Assembly (NCBI GenBank): GCA_944381145.1
Contig: CALWJZ010000010.1
Span: 1-36,156, forward strand
Source: an uncultured Clostridia bacterium
GTDB lineage: Bacteria; Bacillota; Clostridia; Christensenellales; UBA1242
Length of the DNA stretch: 36,156 nucleotides
Direction of reading: 5' to 3'
A program made the position numbers and the translations under genes. The notes beneath the pieces are model-generated. The model did not search any database. It had not been told where the DNA came from and was given only the letters and a program-made list of their open reading frames with translations. Numbering within the stretch: position 1 is the stretch's first letter; every line of letters starts with the position of its first letter. Positions 6,315 through 14,300 of the stretch are shown here, in pieces.

Positions 6315-6342
6315 AAACACTCTGTCAAGAGTGTTTTTTTGT
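6315..6342 (+). terminator. Terminator after repeat copy 3
   Basis: The stem is AACACTCT (6316-6323) with AGAGTGTT (6328-6335), loop GTCA, then seven or more T. Confidence 0.8.
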
Positions 6343-6656
6343 TTTTTATTAATTTGAATATAATATAATTAATATTTCAAATCAACAAAAACATTTTTAT
6401 TAAAAAAATTAATTAGCATATATAAATGATAAATTGATTATGTAATAAAGTAGTGTGTTTTTAATAAATAATATTTTTTATCTAAGACACAATATCAATT
6501 TAAAAATTTAATAAATTAATAAAATTTGTTTTGCAATAAGTAAAGTGTAATTTTTTTTGGGAAATAATATAATTATATCAATTTAAAAACATTTAATATA
6601 ATAATACAAAAAATAAATGTATTATGTGCTAAATTAGGTTTTGTTAAACAAATTAG

Positions 6657-6685
6657 TTTTGATTAGTTGCTTATTGTGATATAAT
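6657..6685 (+). promoter_or_regulatory. Promoter upstream of rpiB
   Basis: TTTTGA (6657-6662), a 17-nt spacer and TATAAT (6680-6685) preceded by TGA, i.e. also an extended -10. A palindrome TACAAAAAGTAC/TTTTTTGTA (6696-6716) follows in the leader. Confidence 0.55.
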
Positions 6686-6805
6686 ATATATATTATACAA
6701 AAAGTACTTTTTTGTATTTTGCTTATTTTATATTTTTTTTCAAAAATAATATTAAAAACAAAAATCAAAGTTACTAATTTATTTCAAAACATCAAAGGAG
6801 AAAAT

Positions 6806-7234
6806 ATGATAGTTTTAGCATATGATCATGGAGCATATGAAATGTTTCAAAAAATAAAAAAATATTTAGAGAAAAATAAGATAGAATACAAAGAATTTGC
6901 AAGTGAAATATATGATTCTTTGGATAATTTTACTGTATTTGCAAATCAAGCGAATAGGGAAGTTTTGAATGGTGCTATTGGAATATATGGGTGTAGATCT
7001 GGAATAGGAATGAGCATGGCCAGCAATAGATGCAAAGGTATACGTGGCGCTTTGTGTATTGAACCTATATTTGCTGAAATGTCTAGAAAACATAATGATG
7101 CAAATGTTTGTATATTGCCTTGTGATTATATTTGTTACAAAAGAGCTATTCGAATTATCAATACTTTTCTAAACACTAATTTTCTAGGTGGAAAATATCA
7201 AAAAAGAGTCGAAGAATTAGATACTTTATTTTAA
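6806..7234 (+). CDS. rpiB: Ribose-5-phosphate isomerase B family (RpiB/LacAB)
   Basis: The start is set at 6806, where AAAGGAG precedes ATG and the protein begins MIVLAYDHGAYE; the upstream frame extension is AT-rich leader. At 142 aa it has the usual RpiB length. Family hallmarks are the DHG phosphate/sugar site at residues 6-8, the catalytic Cys in GCRSGIGMSMASN, GIRGALC, and SRKHNDANV. It interconverts ribose-5-P and ribulose-5-P in the pentose phosphate pathway; related enzymes act on allose-, galactose- or other sugar phosphates. One oddity is CRSG where most members have CGTG, so an Arg replaces Gly beside the catalytic Cys, which could shift substrate preference. It is monocistronic with a strong promoter. 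Confidence 0.85.
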   Translation: MIVLAYDHGAYEMFQKIKKYLEKNKIEYKEFASEIYDSLDNFTVFANQANREVLNGAIGIYGCRSGIGMSMASNRCKGIRGALCIEPIFAEMSRKHNDANVCILPCDYICYKRAIRIINTFLNTNFLGGKYQKRVEELDTLF

Positions 7235-7322
7235 TTTAATACTAAAACATAAACAAAAACATAAAAATTTAAATAATTTCATATATTTTATTAATAAATC
7301 ACAAAAATAGGAATTGATGTAT

Positions 7323-8009
7323 ATGAAATTATTTTTTTTGGTTTTTTGTTCATTTATTATTTTTTGCTCTTGCTCTAATAAATATGAAAATATTCTTAAA
7401 AATAATACAGCAGAGGTAAGGGAATTTGTATTGGAAGGCAAAAGTGATAATATAAATGCCTCTTTGATTTGTGGATTGCGTGAAAAAGATTATGTAATAA
7501 ATGGTTATGCAACGGAGCTTATAGAATTTGGTATTTTAACCTTTGACATTGAAAATATAAATGATTATGATGAAACAATTGCAACATATGTTTTATTGGT
7601 TGGAACAGTTAGGTATGATGGAGATTTGCAAAAGAATCCTTTTGATAATACATTAGTTGCAGATATAAAAACAATTATAAATAGTTCAGAAAATGTTACT
7701 GCAAAAATTATAATTGGTGATTTTACGCAAGAAATTAAATTAAAAAATGTTTGTAATAATTGGAGTGTTGATAGTGAAGAAGTTTATAAAATTGTTGCAA
7801 AAAATTTCAAAGATGATATAAAACAATTAATTATCAATAATGTTTTTAATGGAGAAGTTTATGTAAAAATTATTAATGATGCTGATATTAATGTAGGTGA
7901 TTATTATTGGTATGTTAATATTGTAAATAGAACTGGTAGAAAATTGAGTTTAATTATATCTCCGCATACTTCTGAAATATTGGCTGTTAATAACACATTA
8001 AACAAGTAA
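7323..8009 (+). CDS. Putative lipoprotein, PepSY-like C-terminus
   Basis: The frame opens at TTG 7314, but ATG 7323 fits the AGGA site best. The product is 228 aa. Residues 1-17 form a lipoprotein-like signal (MKLFFLVFCSFIIFCSC) with candidate lipidated Cys in the FCSC region; the lipobox is not ideal. The remainder is soluble, with beta-rich segments (IIIGDFTQEIKL, GEVYVKIINDADI). The end, YYWYVNIVNRTGRKLSLIIS then HTSEILAV, resembles a PepSY-type unit. No catalytic motif is visible. It lies alone between rpiB and the mini-ORF at 8130, and is probably attached to the outer face of the membrane. Confidence 0.7.
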   Translation: MKLFFLVFCSFIIFCSCSNKYENILKNNTAEVREFVLEGKSDNINASLICGLREKDYVINGYATELIEFGILTFDIENINDYDETIATYVLLVGTVRYDGDLQKNPFDNTLVADIKTIINSSENVTAKIIIGDFTQEIKLKNVCNNWSVDSEEVYKIVAKNFKDDIKQLIINNVFNGEVYVKIINDADINVGDYYWYVNIVNRTGRKLSLIISPHTSEILAVNNTLNK

Positions 8010-8027
8010 AATATATAATAATCTCAT

Positions 8028-8051
8028 AGTTTGCATATTAGTTTGCATAAT
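8028..8051 (+). repeat. Tandem 12-bp repeat upstream of the mini-ORF promoter
   Basis: AGTTTGCATATT (8028-8039) and AGTTTGCATAAT (8040-8051) are head-to-tail with one mismatch, 21 bp upstream of a consensus -35. The spacing (just over one helical turn) suits a regulator binding side by side. Confidence 0.5.
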
Positions 8052-8072
8052 ATTAAAAATTAAAAAAAGATA

Positions 8073-8101
8073 TTGACATTTTAAGCCTTTAATGATATAA
8101 T
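8073..8101 (+). promoter_or_regulatory. Perfect consensus sigma-A promoter
   Basis: TTGACA (8073-8078), exactly 17 nt, TATAAT (8096-8101). Predicted +1 near 8108. Confidence 0.85.
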
Positions 8102-8129
8102 GTTTTTAGTTTTTTTGGGGGAAAATATT

Positions 8130-8192
8130 ATGGGATTAATTGTTGCTACAGGATTAGGGGTAATTATGGCCTTAATTATGTGTTTGAAATAA
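8130..8192 (+). CDS. 20-aa hydrophobic peptide (possible small membrane toxin or signal)
   Basis: The ATG at 8130 follows GGGGGAA at good spacing, and the frame MGLIVATGLGVIMALIMCLK ends in TAA at 8192. It is a single hydrophobic helix with Gly/Ala/Met content, one Cys and a terminal Lys, able to span or insert in a membrane. The unit is complete: perfect promoter, a leader of about 22 nt, ribosome binding site, ORF and terminator, making an RNA of about 155 nt. Type I toxins and small membrane regulators have this layout. No antisense promoter was evident by eye, so the toxin idea is only one option. Alternatives are a leader peptide attenuating the gene at 8317 or a small RNA with incidental coding. 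Confidence 0.5.
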   Translation: MGLIVATGLGVIMALIMCLK

Positions 8193-8193
8193 T

Positions 8194-8262
8194 AAAAAAA
8201 TCAACAACGAAATAAAAAGACGATTCTTTTGTAATTATTTATTTAAGTTGTTGATTTTTTTT
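8194..8262 (+). terminator. Long-stem terminator of the mini-ORF transcript
   Basis: AAATCAACAAC (8198-8208) pairs with GTTGTTGATTT (8247-8257), with inner pairing of AAATAAAAAG-type sequence, followed by eight T. Confidence 0.75.
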
Positions 8263-8316
8263 ATACGTTTTGTTAAACTGATTTTAGTAAAAAGTTTTAT
8301 TTTGTGAGATAATTTT

Positions 8317-9123
8317 ATGAAGATTGATTACAAAAAAATAATAATTAGTACCGTTTTATGGACATTTACATTCATATTATTATTTAGTGCAATATTTTTG
8401 ATAGTTATGATATTTGCTTTTCCTAAAAATTTAGGGGATTTTTTCTATTCAATTGGCAGTAATAGGTTTGCTTCGGGTTTGTACTACAGAGTTTACGAAA
8501 AGGAAGATAATATCTACTATTGCTATAAATCTCTTTCTATTGAAATTGGTCTTGAAAACGAAGAAAAAATAATAAAATATTACGAAGATTTTGTTTCTGA
8601 TGAAAATTATTCTGATTTTATGCAACAGTTGCAAGAACATAACGAAAAACAAAATGTGACGTTATTAGCAAAAAGCACATTGCTTAATGAAAATAATTTT
8701 TTAACAAACCAATACATTGGTGCACTTATTGATAATGGCCAAATCGACAAAGCATATAATGTAGCATTAAATTGTTTCAAAGACTATAATAGTTTTACAT
8801 TTAAAAATCAAGGAGTATATGCACTATATCAGTTTAATGAATTAAGTAATTATAATGATTTGTACAGCATGCCAGAAGGTTATTCGCTTAATTTAATCGA
8901 GTCATTGCAAGATTATTTTGAAAAAAGTTTTGATTTGTTTAATGAAAAAAAATCATCTGATAATGAATTGGACAAAGCTTATTTAATTTCCCTTGGTAAT
9001 AGAATTATTCAAGTTGGTCAAAATACAAATGCTTTTTATTCTAATCATAATGAAACTAATTTGATTTCAACAAACAAAGAATGTATGAATGAAGTAAATA
9101 ACGTTATAAAGGAGATTTTATGA
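8317..9123 (+). CDS. Membrane-anchored protein of unknown function, coupled to hflX
   Basis: A 268-aa protein. A short cytoplasmic start (MKIDYKK) is followed by one TM helix (about residues 9-35) and an outside-facing or cytosolic helical domain. The soluble part has repeated helix pairs (TNQYIGALIDNGQIDKAYNV, then NQGVYALYQFNELSNY) that resemble TPR-like helical hairpins, though no repeat consensus is certain. Its stop overlaps the hflX start in ATGA, and the hflX ribosome binding site lies inside it, so the two are co-translated. There is no clear Shine-Dalgarno for this gene, and GATAAT ends 3 nt before its ATG. Function not recognised. Confidence 0.7.
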   Translation: MKIDYKKIIISTVLWTFTFILLFSAIFLIVMIFAFPKNLGDFFYSIGSNRFASGLYYRVYEKEDNIYYCYKSLSIEIGLENEEKIIKYYEDFVSDENYSDFMQQLQEHNEKQNVTLLAKSTLLNENNFLTNQYIGALIDNGQIDKAYNVALNCFKDYNSFTFKNQGVYALYQFNELSNYNDLYSMPEGYSLNLIESLQDYFEKSFDLFNEKKSSDNELDKAYLISLGNRIIQVGQNTNAFYSNHNETNLISTNKECMNEVNNVIKEIL

Positions 9124-10688
9124 ATTTCCCAGATAAATTAAAAAAATCTATTAAGGAAAAATTAATTGATATACAAAATTCAAACTTTGATAAATCTTTA
9201 GTAATTGAAGATTCTATACTTAATGAAATTTGCAAAATATCAGATGAGACAAAATATGAAATTTCTGTAGTTATTGATAGAAAAGGGCATATAGTTGATA
9301 TTGCTTGTGGAGATAAATCTTCTATCTCACTTACTCTTGATATTGAAAATGACAAAGCTTATTCTGGCTATAGAGTTATTCATACACATCCTAATTCAAC
9401 TTGCAAATTAAGTGAAATGGATTTGTCATTTTTGCGTAATAACAAATTAGATTTTATTTGTGCTGTATCAGTCAAAAATGGTCAGCCGTATGATGCTCAA
9501 ATTGCATATAATATCGGTGATGATTATCTTTTTGTAAATTGTCATGATGCAAGATATATCAATAAATATGGGTTATTGGAGAAAGTTTCGGAATGTGAAA
9601 AAAAGTACAAAGATTATTTGAAAACCAAAAATCAAATTCCATTACAAAAAGCAATATTGGTTAAAGTTTCTATAAAACAAAAAGAAAATATTGAAAGAGA
9701 TTTGGAAGAATTAGAAAGTTTGGCAAAAACTGCTGATATCGTGACTGTTGATAAAGTTTCGCAATTTAGAGTAAAACCAGATACAACATATTTTATTGGT
9801 CGTGGAAAAATTGATTTAATAAAAGAAATGATACAATTATATGAAGCAAATATTGTGATATTTGATAATGAATTAAGTGGAAGTAAATTGTCAAATATTT
9901 CAAATGCTTTGGGTGTCAGGGTCATTGACAGAAGCATGTTAATATTGGATATTTTTGCTAGTCGTGCTAGAACAAACGAAGGTAAGCTTCAAGTTGAATT
10001 AGCTCAATTAAAATATTCATTGCCAAGACTTGGATCTTATTTGGAAACTAGTGGAAGATTCGGTGGTGGAGTAGGAATGAGAGGGCCTGGTGAAACCAAA
10101 CTAGAATTAAATCGTAGAATAGTTGAGCAAAATATTCAGAAAAAAAGTGAAGAACTTGAAAAATTAAAGTTACAAAGATCTTTGAATAGACAAAAACGTT
10201 TAAAAAATAATAAACCAACTGTTTCTATAGTTGGATATACTAATTCTGGTAAAAGTACGCTTTTAAACATTTTGGCTAAAACTGATGTATATGTGAAAAA
10301 TGAACTATTTGCAACTTTGGATACTACTACGCGAAATGTCTGGCTCGGTGAAAACAAAGAGATTTTGTGTACTGATACTGTAGGGTTTATAAATAATTTA
10401 CCTCATGAATTTATAGAGGCTTTTGCTAGTACATTAGAGGAAAGTGTGTATTCAGACTTAATATTACATGTTGTAGATATCAGTGATCCAAATTATAATA
10501 ATCATATTGAAGTTACAAATAAAGTTCTGCATAATTTAAAATGTAGCAGTCCAGTACTTATGGTTTACAATAAGTGTGATAAATTACCAAATTTAGTAAA
10601 AGACAAAAATTGTATATATATTTCAGCTCTTAAAGGCATTGGAATAGAACAATTAAAAAACAAAATCAAAGATATATTATTTTGTTGA
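9120..10688 (+). CDS. hflX: Ribosome-associated GTPase HflX with N-terminal JAMM-like domain
   Basis: A 522-aa protein. HflX splits stalled 70S ribosomes in many bacteria. Residues about 170-360 are the HflX domain (FIGRGK at 226-231, GGGVGMRGPGETKLE at 315-329, then a coiled segment). The G domain follows: G1 GYTNSGKST (372-380), G3 DTVG (419-422), G4 NKCD (484-487), G5 SAL (502-504). The first 160 residues are an extra domain containing HTHP...S..D (His88, His90, Ser98, Asp101), the spacing of JAMM/MPN+ metalloproteases and RadC. Such extensions occur in some clostridial HflX proteins; the role is not established. The 4-nt overlap with the upstream membrane protein suggests coupling. A short AT-rich hairpin at 10697 may end the operon. 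Confidence 0.92.
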   Translation: MNFPDKLKKSIKEKLIDIQNSNFDKSLVIEDSILNEICKISDETKYEISVVIDRKGHIVDIACGDKSSISLTLDIENDKAYSGYRVIHTHPNSTCKLSEMDLSFLRNNKLDFICAVSVKNGQPYDAQIAYNIGDDYLFVNCHDARYINKYGLLEKVSECEKKYKDYLKTKNQIPLQKAILVKVSIKQKENIERDLEELESLAKTADIVTVDKVSQFRVKPDTTYFIGRGKIDLIKEMIQLYEANIVIFDNELSGSKLSNISNALGVRVIDRSMLILDIFASRARTNEGKLQVELAQLKYSLPRLGSYLETSGRFGGGVGMRGPGETKLELNRRIVEQNIQKKSEELEKLKLQRSLNRQKRLKNNKPTVSIVGYTNSGKSTLLNILAKTDVYVKNELFATLDTTTRNVWLGENKEILCTDTVGFINNLPHEFIEAFASTLEESVYSDLILHVVDISDPNYNNHIEVTNKVLHNLKCSSPVLMVYNKCDKLPNLVKDKNCIYISALKGIGIEQLKNKIKDILFC

Positions 10689-10696
10689 AAAAATTT

Positions 10697-10717
10697 AAAA
10701 TGTTGTAACATTTTTCT
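10697..10717 (+). terminator. Weak terminator after hflX
   Basis: AAAATGTT (10697-10704) and AACATTTTT (10707-10715) form a short AT-rich hairpin with a T-rich tail. Confidence 0.5.
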
Positions 10718-10803
10718 TTTAAATTAAGTACTATGAAGTAGAAAGCAAACAAAAAAAATAATTACATATAATATTTGCTTTCATAATTTAGGAGGAAAAC
10801 AAT

Positions 10804-11004
10804 ATGTTTGGAACTAATTGTGGATGTAACCAAGGAATGGGCCATGGAATGATTGGAAAAGGTGGAAACAATTCTTGCTGTTTATTACTACTTTTATTAT
10901 TGTGTGGTTGCAATGGTTTTGGCGAAGATAATTGCTGTTGGAATATAATTTTATTACTTATTATCCTTAATTGCTGTGGTTGCAATTTGGGTTTTGGTTG
11001 CTAA
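10804..11004 (+). CDS. Cys/Gly/Leu-rich small membrane protein
   Basis: A 66-aa protein with AGGAGG before ATG. The composition is extreme: two hydrophobic Leu/Ile runs (LLLLLLLCGCNG; NIILLLIILNCCGCN) separated by GFGEDNCCW, and Cys pairs throughout. Similar CCW/GFGxDNCC mini-proteins occur in spore-forming clostridia; their role is unproven, with spore or coat association one suggestion. In the leader, GAAAGCAAA (10741-10749) and TTTGCTTTC (10774-10782) make a perfect 9-bp inverted repeat. CATATAATA (10765-10773), which resembles the -10 of the mother-cell sigma factors, lies in that loop, but no convincing matching -35 was found. It is monocistronic, followed by tandem terminators. Confidence 0.8.
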   Translation: MFGTNCGCNQGMGHGMIGKGGNNSCCLLLLLLLCGCNGFGEDNCCWNIILLLIILNCCGCNLGFGC

Positions 11005-11036
11005 TTAATAAAAAATCTACTTCTTCTTATATTGAT

Positions 11037-11070
11037 AAGCCTTCGGTTTTTTAAGCCTTAGGCTTTTTTT
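11037..11070 (+). terminator. Tandem terminators after the Cys-rich gene
   Basis: The first stem is AAGCC-TTC-GGTTT (11037-11049) with T run. The second is AAGCC-TTA-GGCTT (11053-11065) with a longer T run. Confidence 0.8.
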
Positions 11071-11234
11071 ATTTGTTTTTATTTTGCTTTGTAATGTAAA
11101 AAAATTTGGCATTTCGAAAACTATTTTATATTGGAAATTTTTTCTAATTTTTTTTACATATTTTGGAAAAAATTACTTATACTAGAACTAACGAATAACG
11201 ACTTGCAATTTATTTAAATATTTGTATTATATAG

Positions 11235-11263
11235 TTGACAAAAGTACAAAAAAATAATAAACT
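11235..11263 (+). promoter_or_regulatory. Promoter of the surface-protein gene, flanked by an inverted repeat
   Basis: TTGACA (11235-11240), a 17-nt spacer and TAAACT (11258-11263). TAACGAAT (11189-11196) and ATTCGTTA (11266-11273) form 8-bp arms on either side, a candidate regulator site. Confidence 0.55.
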
Positions 11264-11305
11264 AAATTCGTTACAATTAAGATTTTAAGGAGAGATTTAA
11301 CAATT

Positions 11306-14300
11306 ATGAAAGGCAAGAAAAAAATTATTGTTCCTTTGCTACTTGCTGGGGTAACTGCTACAGGAATAGTTACAAACGTTCAGCAAAATATTAGTGTCAA
11401 GGCTGAAACTGGCGAAATTACACAAGTAGAAGGAGCTGAACTTATAGTTAAGCCATTTCTAAAAGATAGTTACAATGTTGGTGATATAGTATTAATGCCG
11501 GAAACTAGTTTCGATAATGGTAATGAAGAAACTATTGAATATTCTGTAAAGAAAGGTAATAAAAATATAACTTTGCAATCGGTTACTGCAGACGATATTT
11601 CAAATAATCCAGAATTTGAAAATAGTTCTGTTGGGGATAAATATTTTGTTGCAAGTTATGAAGGGTATTATAATGTTTCAGTAACAGCACGAAAAGAGGG
11701 ACAAGTAGTTTCTACTGTTAATAATCTTTCTGTTTGGGTAGAAAAAGAAGATGCTGTAATAAATCTTCCAGTTAATAGTGAATATGTTATTCCTGCTAAA
11801 ATGCAAAAAAATCAAGAAGGGTTTAAAATTCCAGCACCAAGTGTTACTGTTTCTGAAGATGGAGAAGAAGTGGAAAAATCTGCAGGAGATTTGACTGCTG
11901 ATGAGTTAGTTGTGTATTTGTGTACTCCAACTAAAGAAGTTCCATTAACTTTGGATGCTACCGATTCTTACTATGAAGTTAGCAAAGATTCTTTAGCTGA
12001 AACAGGCACTTATCAAATTGTTTATGAATATAGACAAGCTGGAAATGTAATATCTAGACTTGAATCTAATTTTCAAGTAGTTAACGAATATGATACTTCA
12101 AATCTAAAATTAACTATGACATTCCTTGATAGTATGCCTTCTACAGGAAATGTTAATACTGACATAAGTATACCTAAAGTCAAAGTTACTGAGTCGGCAT
12201 CATCTCTTGATGCAATCAATGCTCACATTACAGTCAAAGTTACAAACCTAAAGAATCCTAACGAAGTTATTGAAGTAAATTATGAAGATTATACTTTCCA
12301 TCCAACAGAAGAAGGATATTACACAGTAACCTATTCTGCAAGTATTCCATTATTTGGTGAAAGTTGCAAAACTACAGAAGTTACTCCTGGAGATATTATT
12401 GAAGTAACTGATAAGCAAGCTCCTACTTTAATTCCAACATATGAATATGAATTTGATTCAAATGGAGAAATAATTTCTGTTAATGGTGAAACTGTTACTG
12501 CTACAGATAATATGACACAGCGTGAAGTAGCAGAAGAAATGCTTGTAAACAGAAGAGTTGATATTCCATCAGTTGCCGTTTTAAAAAATACTGATAATGG
12601 TAAATCTGTCAAAGTTAAAATACCTGCTGCTTATGCTACTGATAACTTTTATACCTACAAAGGTACAAACAATGATGATATTATTATTACAAGAACTTAT
12701 CGTTCTTCAACTGGTGCTGTAAGTACAGTATCTACTCCAGCTAATGAAATTGCTGAAATTGAATTCAAAACTGCTGGAAATAGCGAAATTAGATACAAAG
12801 CTACTGACAAAGCAGGAAATACTCTAGGTGAAATAGTTTATGATATTGTAATTTATGATGTCGATTATGATTTGAGTAATGGCCAAACTAAAATAAATTT
12901 GAATGTTGGTACTGATGTAGTAAGCGACAAAGAGAAAACTTTGGTTTTTGCTAAACCTACTGCAACAGATACTTATGATACAAATGTAGAAGTAAGAACA
13001 TATTATCAAGTTCCAGGGCAAGAACCTGTTGAATTGATTGAAACAAATGATGATGGACAGTATGAAATAGATATTTTAAGCTTAATCGCTGAAAATCAAG
13101 ATTTAACTACTTTCGATATTTATGCAGAAGCTTATGTAGATAGTACGTTAATTGGTACTAGAGGTAGTGAAGCAGATGATCAATTAGTAGGAACTAACAA
13201 AGTTGTTTCAAAAAAATATACTATAAATGTAGTACAGTCAAATCTTGATACCGTTGCTCCTGATTTCCAAATGGCTGATTCAAAAACATGGAACCAATCA
13301 TTATTTGAATTAAATTCTGATAAAATTGTTAGCAGTGATGGATTGAATACTGTTTCAGGAAAAAGTATAAATAGTGCAGGTTATTTATCAGAAGATGAAG
13401 ATGTAGATGGAAATGGTGATGGAACTCCAATAAATATTAATGGTACAACTATTGGGCTTGCTCCATTTGATCAAGGTAGTACTGAAATTGAAATTCCAGC
13501 TGTAAAATTTATAGAAACTTATGATAATAATTTGACAGTTTCGTTAGTAATTACTAATCAATTTGGTGAAGTGGTATCTAAAGTACAACAAGAAGTTGTT
13601 GAATATAATAAGGCTGAAAACACTTATACAATTTCTGGCGCGAAATTTAAATTAAGCACATATGGTGTTTATACTGTAACTTATACAGCTCAAGACTTCG
13701 CTGGAAATACTACAGTTAAATCTTTTGGTATTAGAGTTAATGATAAAACTGCTCCTACAATCACAATTGATGATGAAGATAAATTCAACAAGGAAATAGA
13801 AGTAGGTGAATATTTTAGAGTACCAACAGGTAGACTAGTGAAAAACGGTGAGACTGTAGAAGGTGAAATAACTTGGGAAATTTATAAAGTTAGCAATGGT
13901 GCAACATATACAAAACAACCTAATGGATTTATACCAACATCAGAAGGAACTTTCTTCATAAGATATACAGCAGTTGACAGTGTTGGTAATCCTGCAACTT
14001 TAGAAGATGATTTGTTTACAATTACTGCAAAAGATACAGAAGATCCAATTCTTGAATTAGATTTGACATATCGTTTGCCATCTTCTTTGGAATGGGCTCC
14101 TGCTGAAGGCGATGATTATATGAATATCGAGATACCTATCGCTATAGCAACAGATAAATTAACAAAACAAGATTTAGAAGTAGTTTATACTGTTACTGGT
14201 CCAAATGGAACAAAACCATCAGTTCAAGAATATGATGAATCAGAAAATAAAGATTATGTAAGATATTTCAAAGCGACATCTGAAGGCATATATACTATTA

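Larger units (their letters stand above)
6152..6656. other. Non-coding AT-rich stretch with att-like module
   Basis: No plausible coding frame was found on either strand. The first half has a perfect 7-bp inverted repeat TTGCATA (6262-6268) / TATGCAA (6285-6291), then the GGAGCCA repeat and terminator. After 6342 the sequence is almost pure A/T with no clear structure. Confidence 0.6.

Noticed and set aside
10788-10985. 65-aa minus-strand frame
   Set aside because: It is antisense to the Cys-rich gene, which has a strong AGGAGG site.
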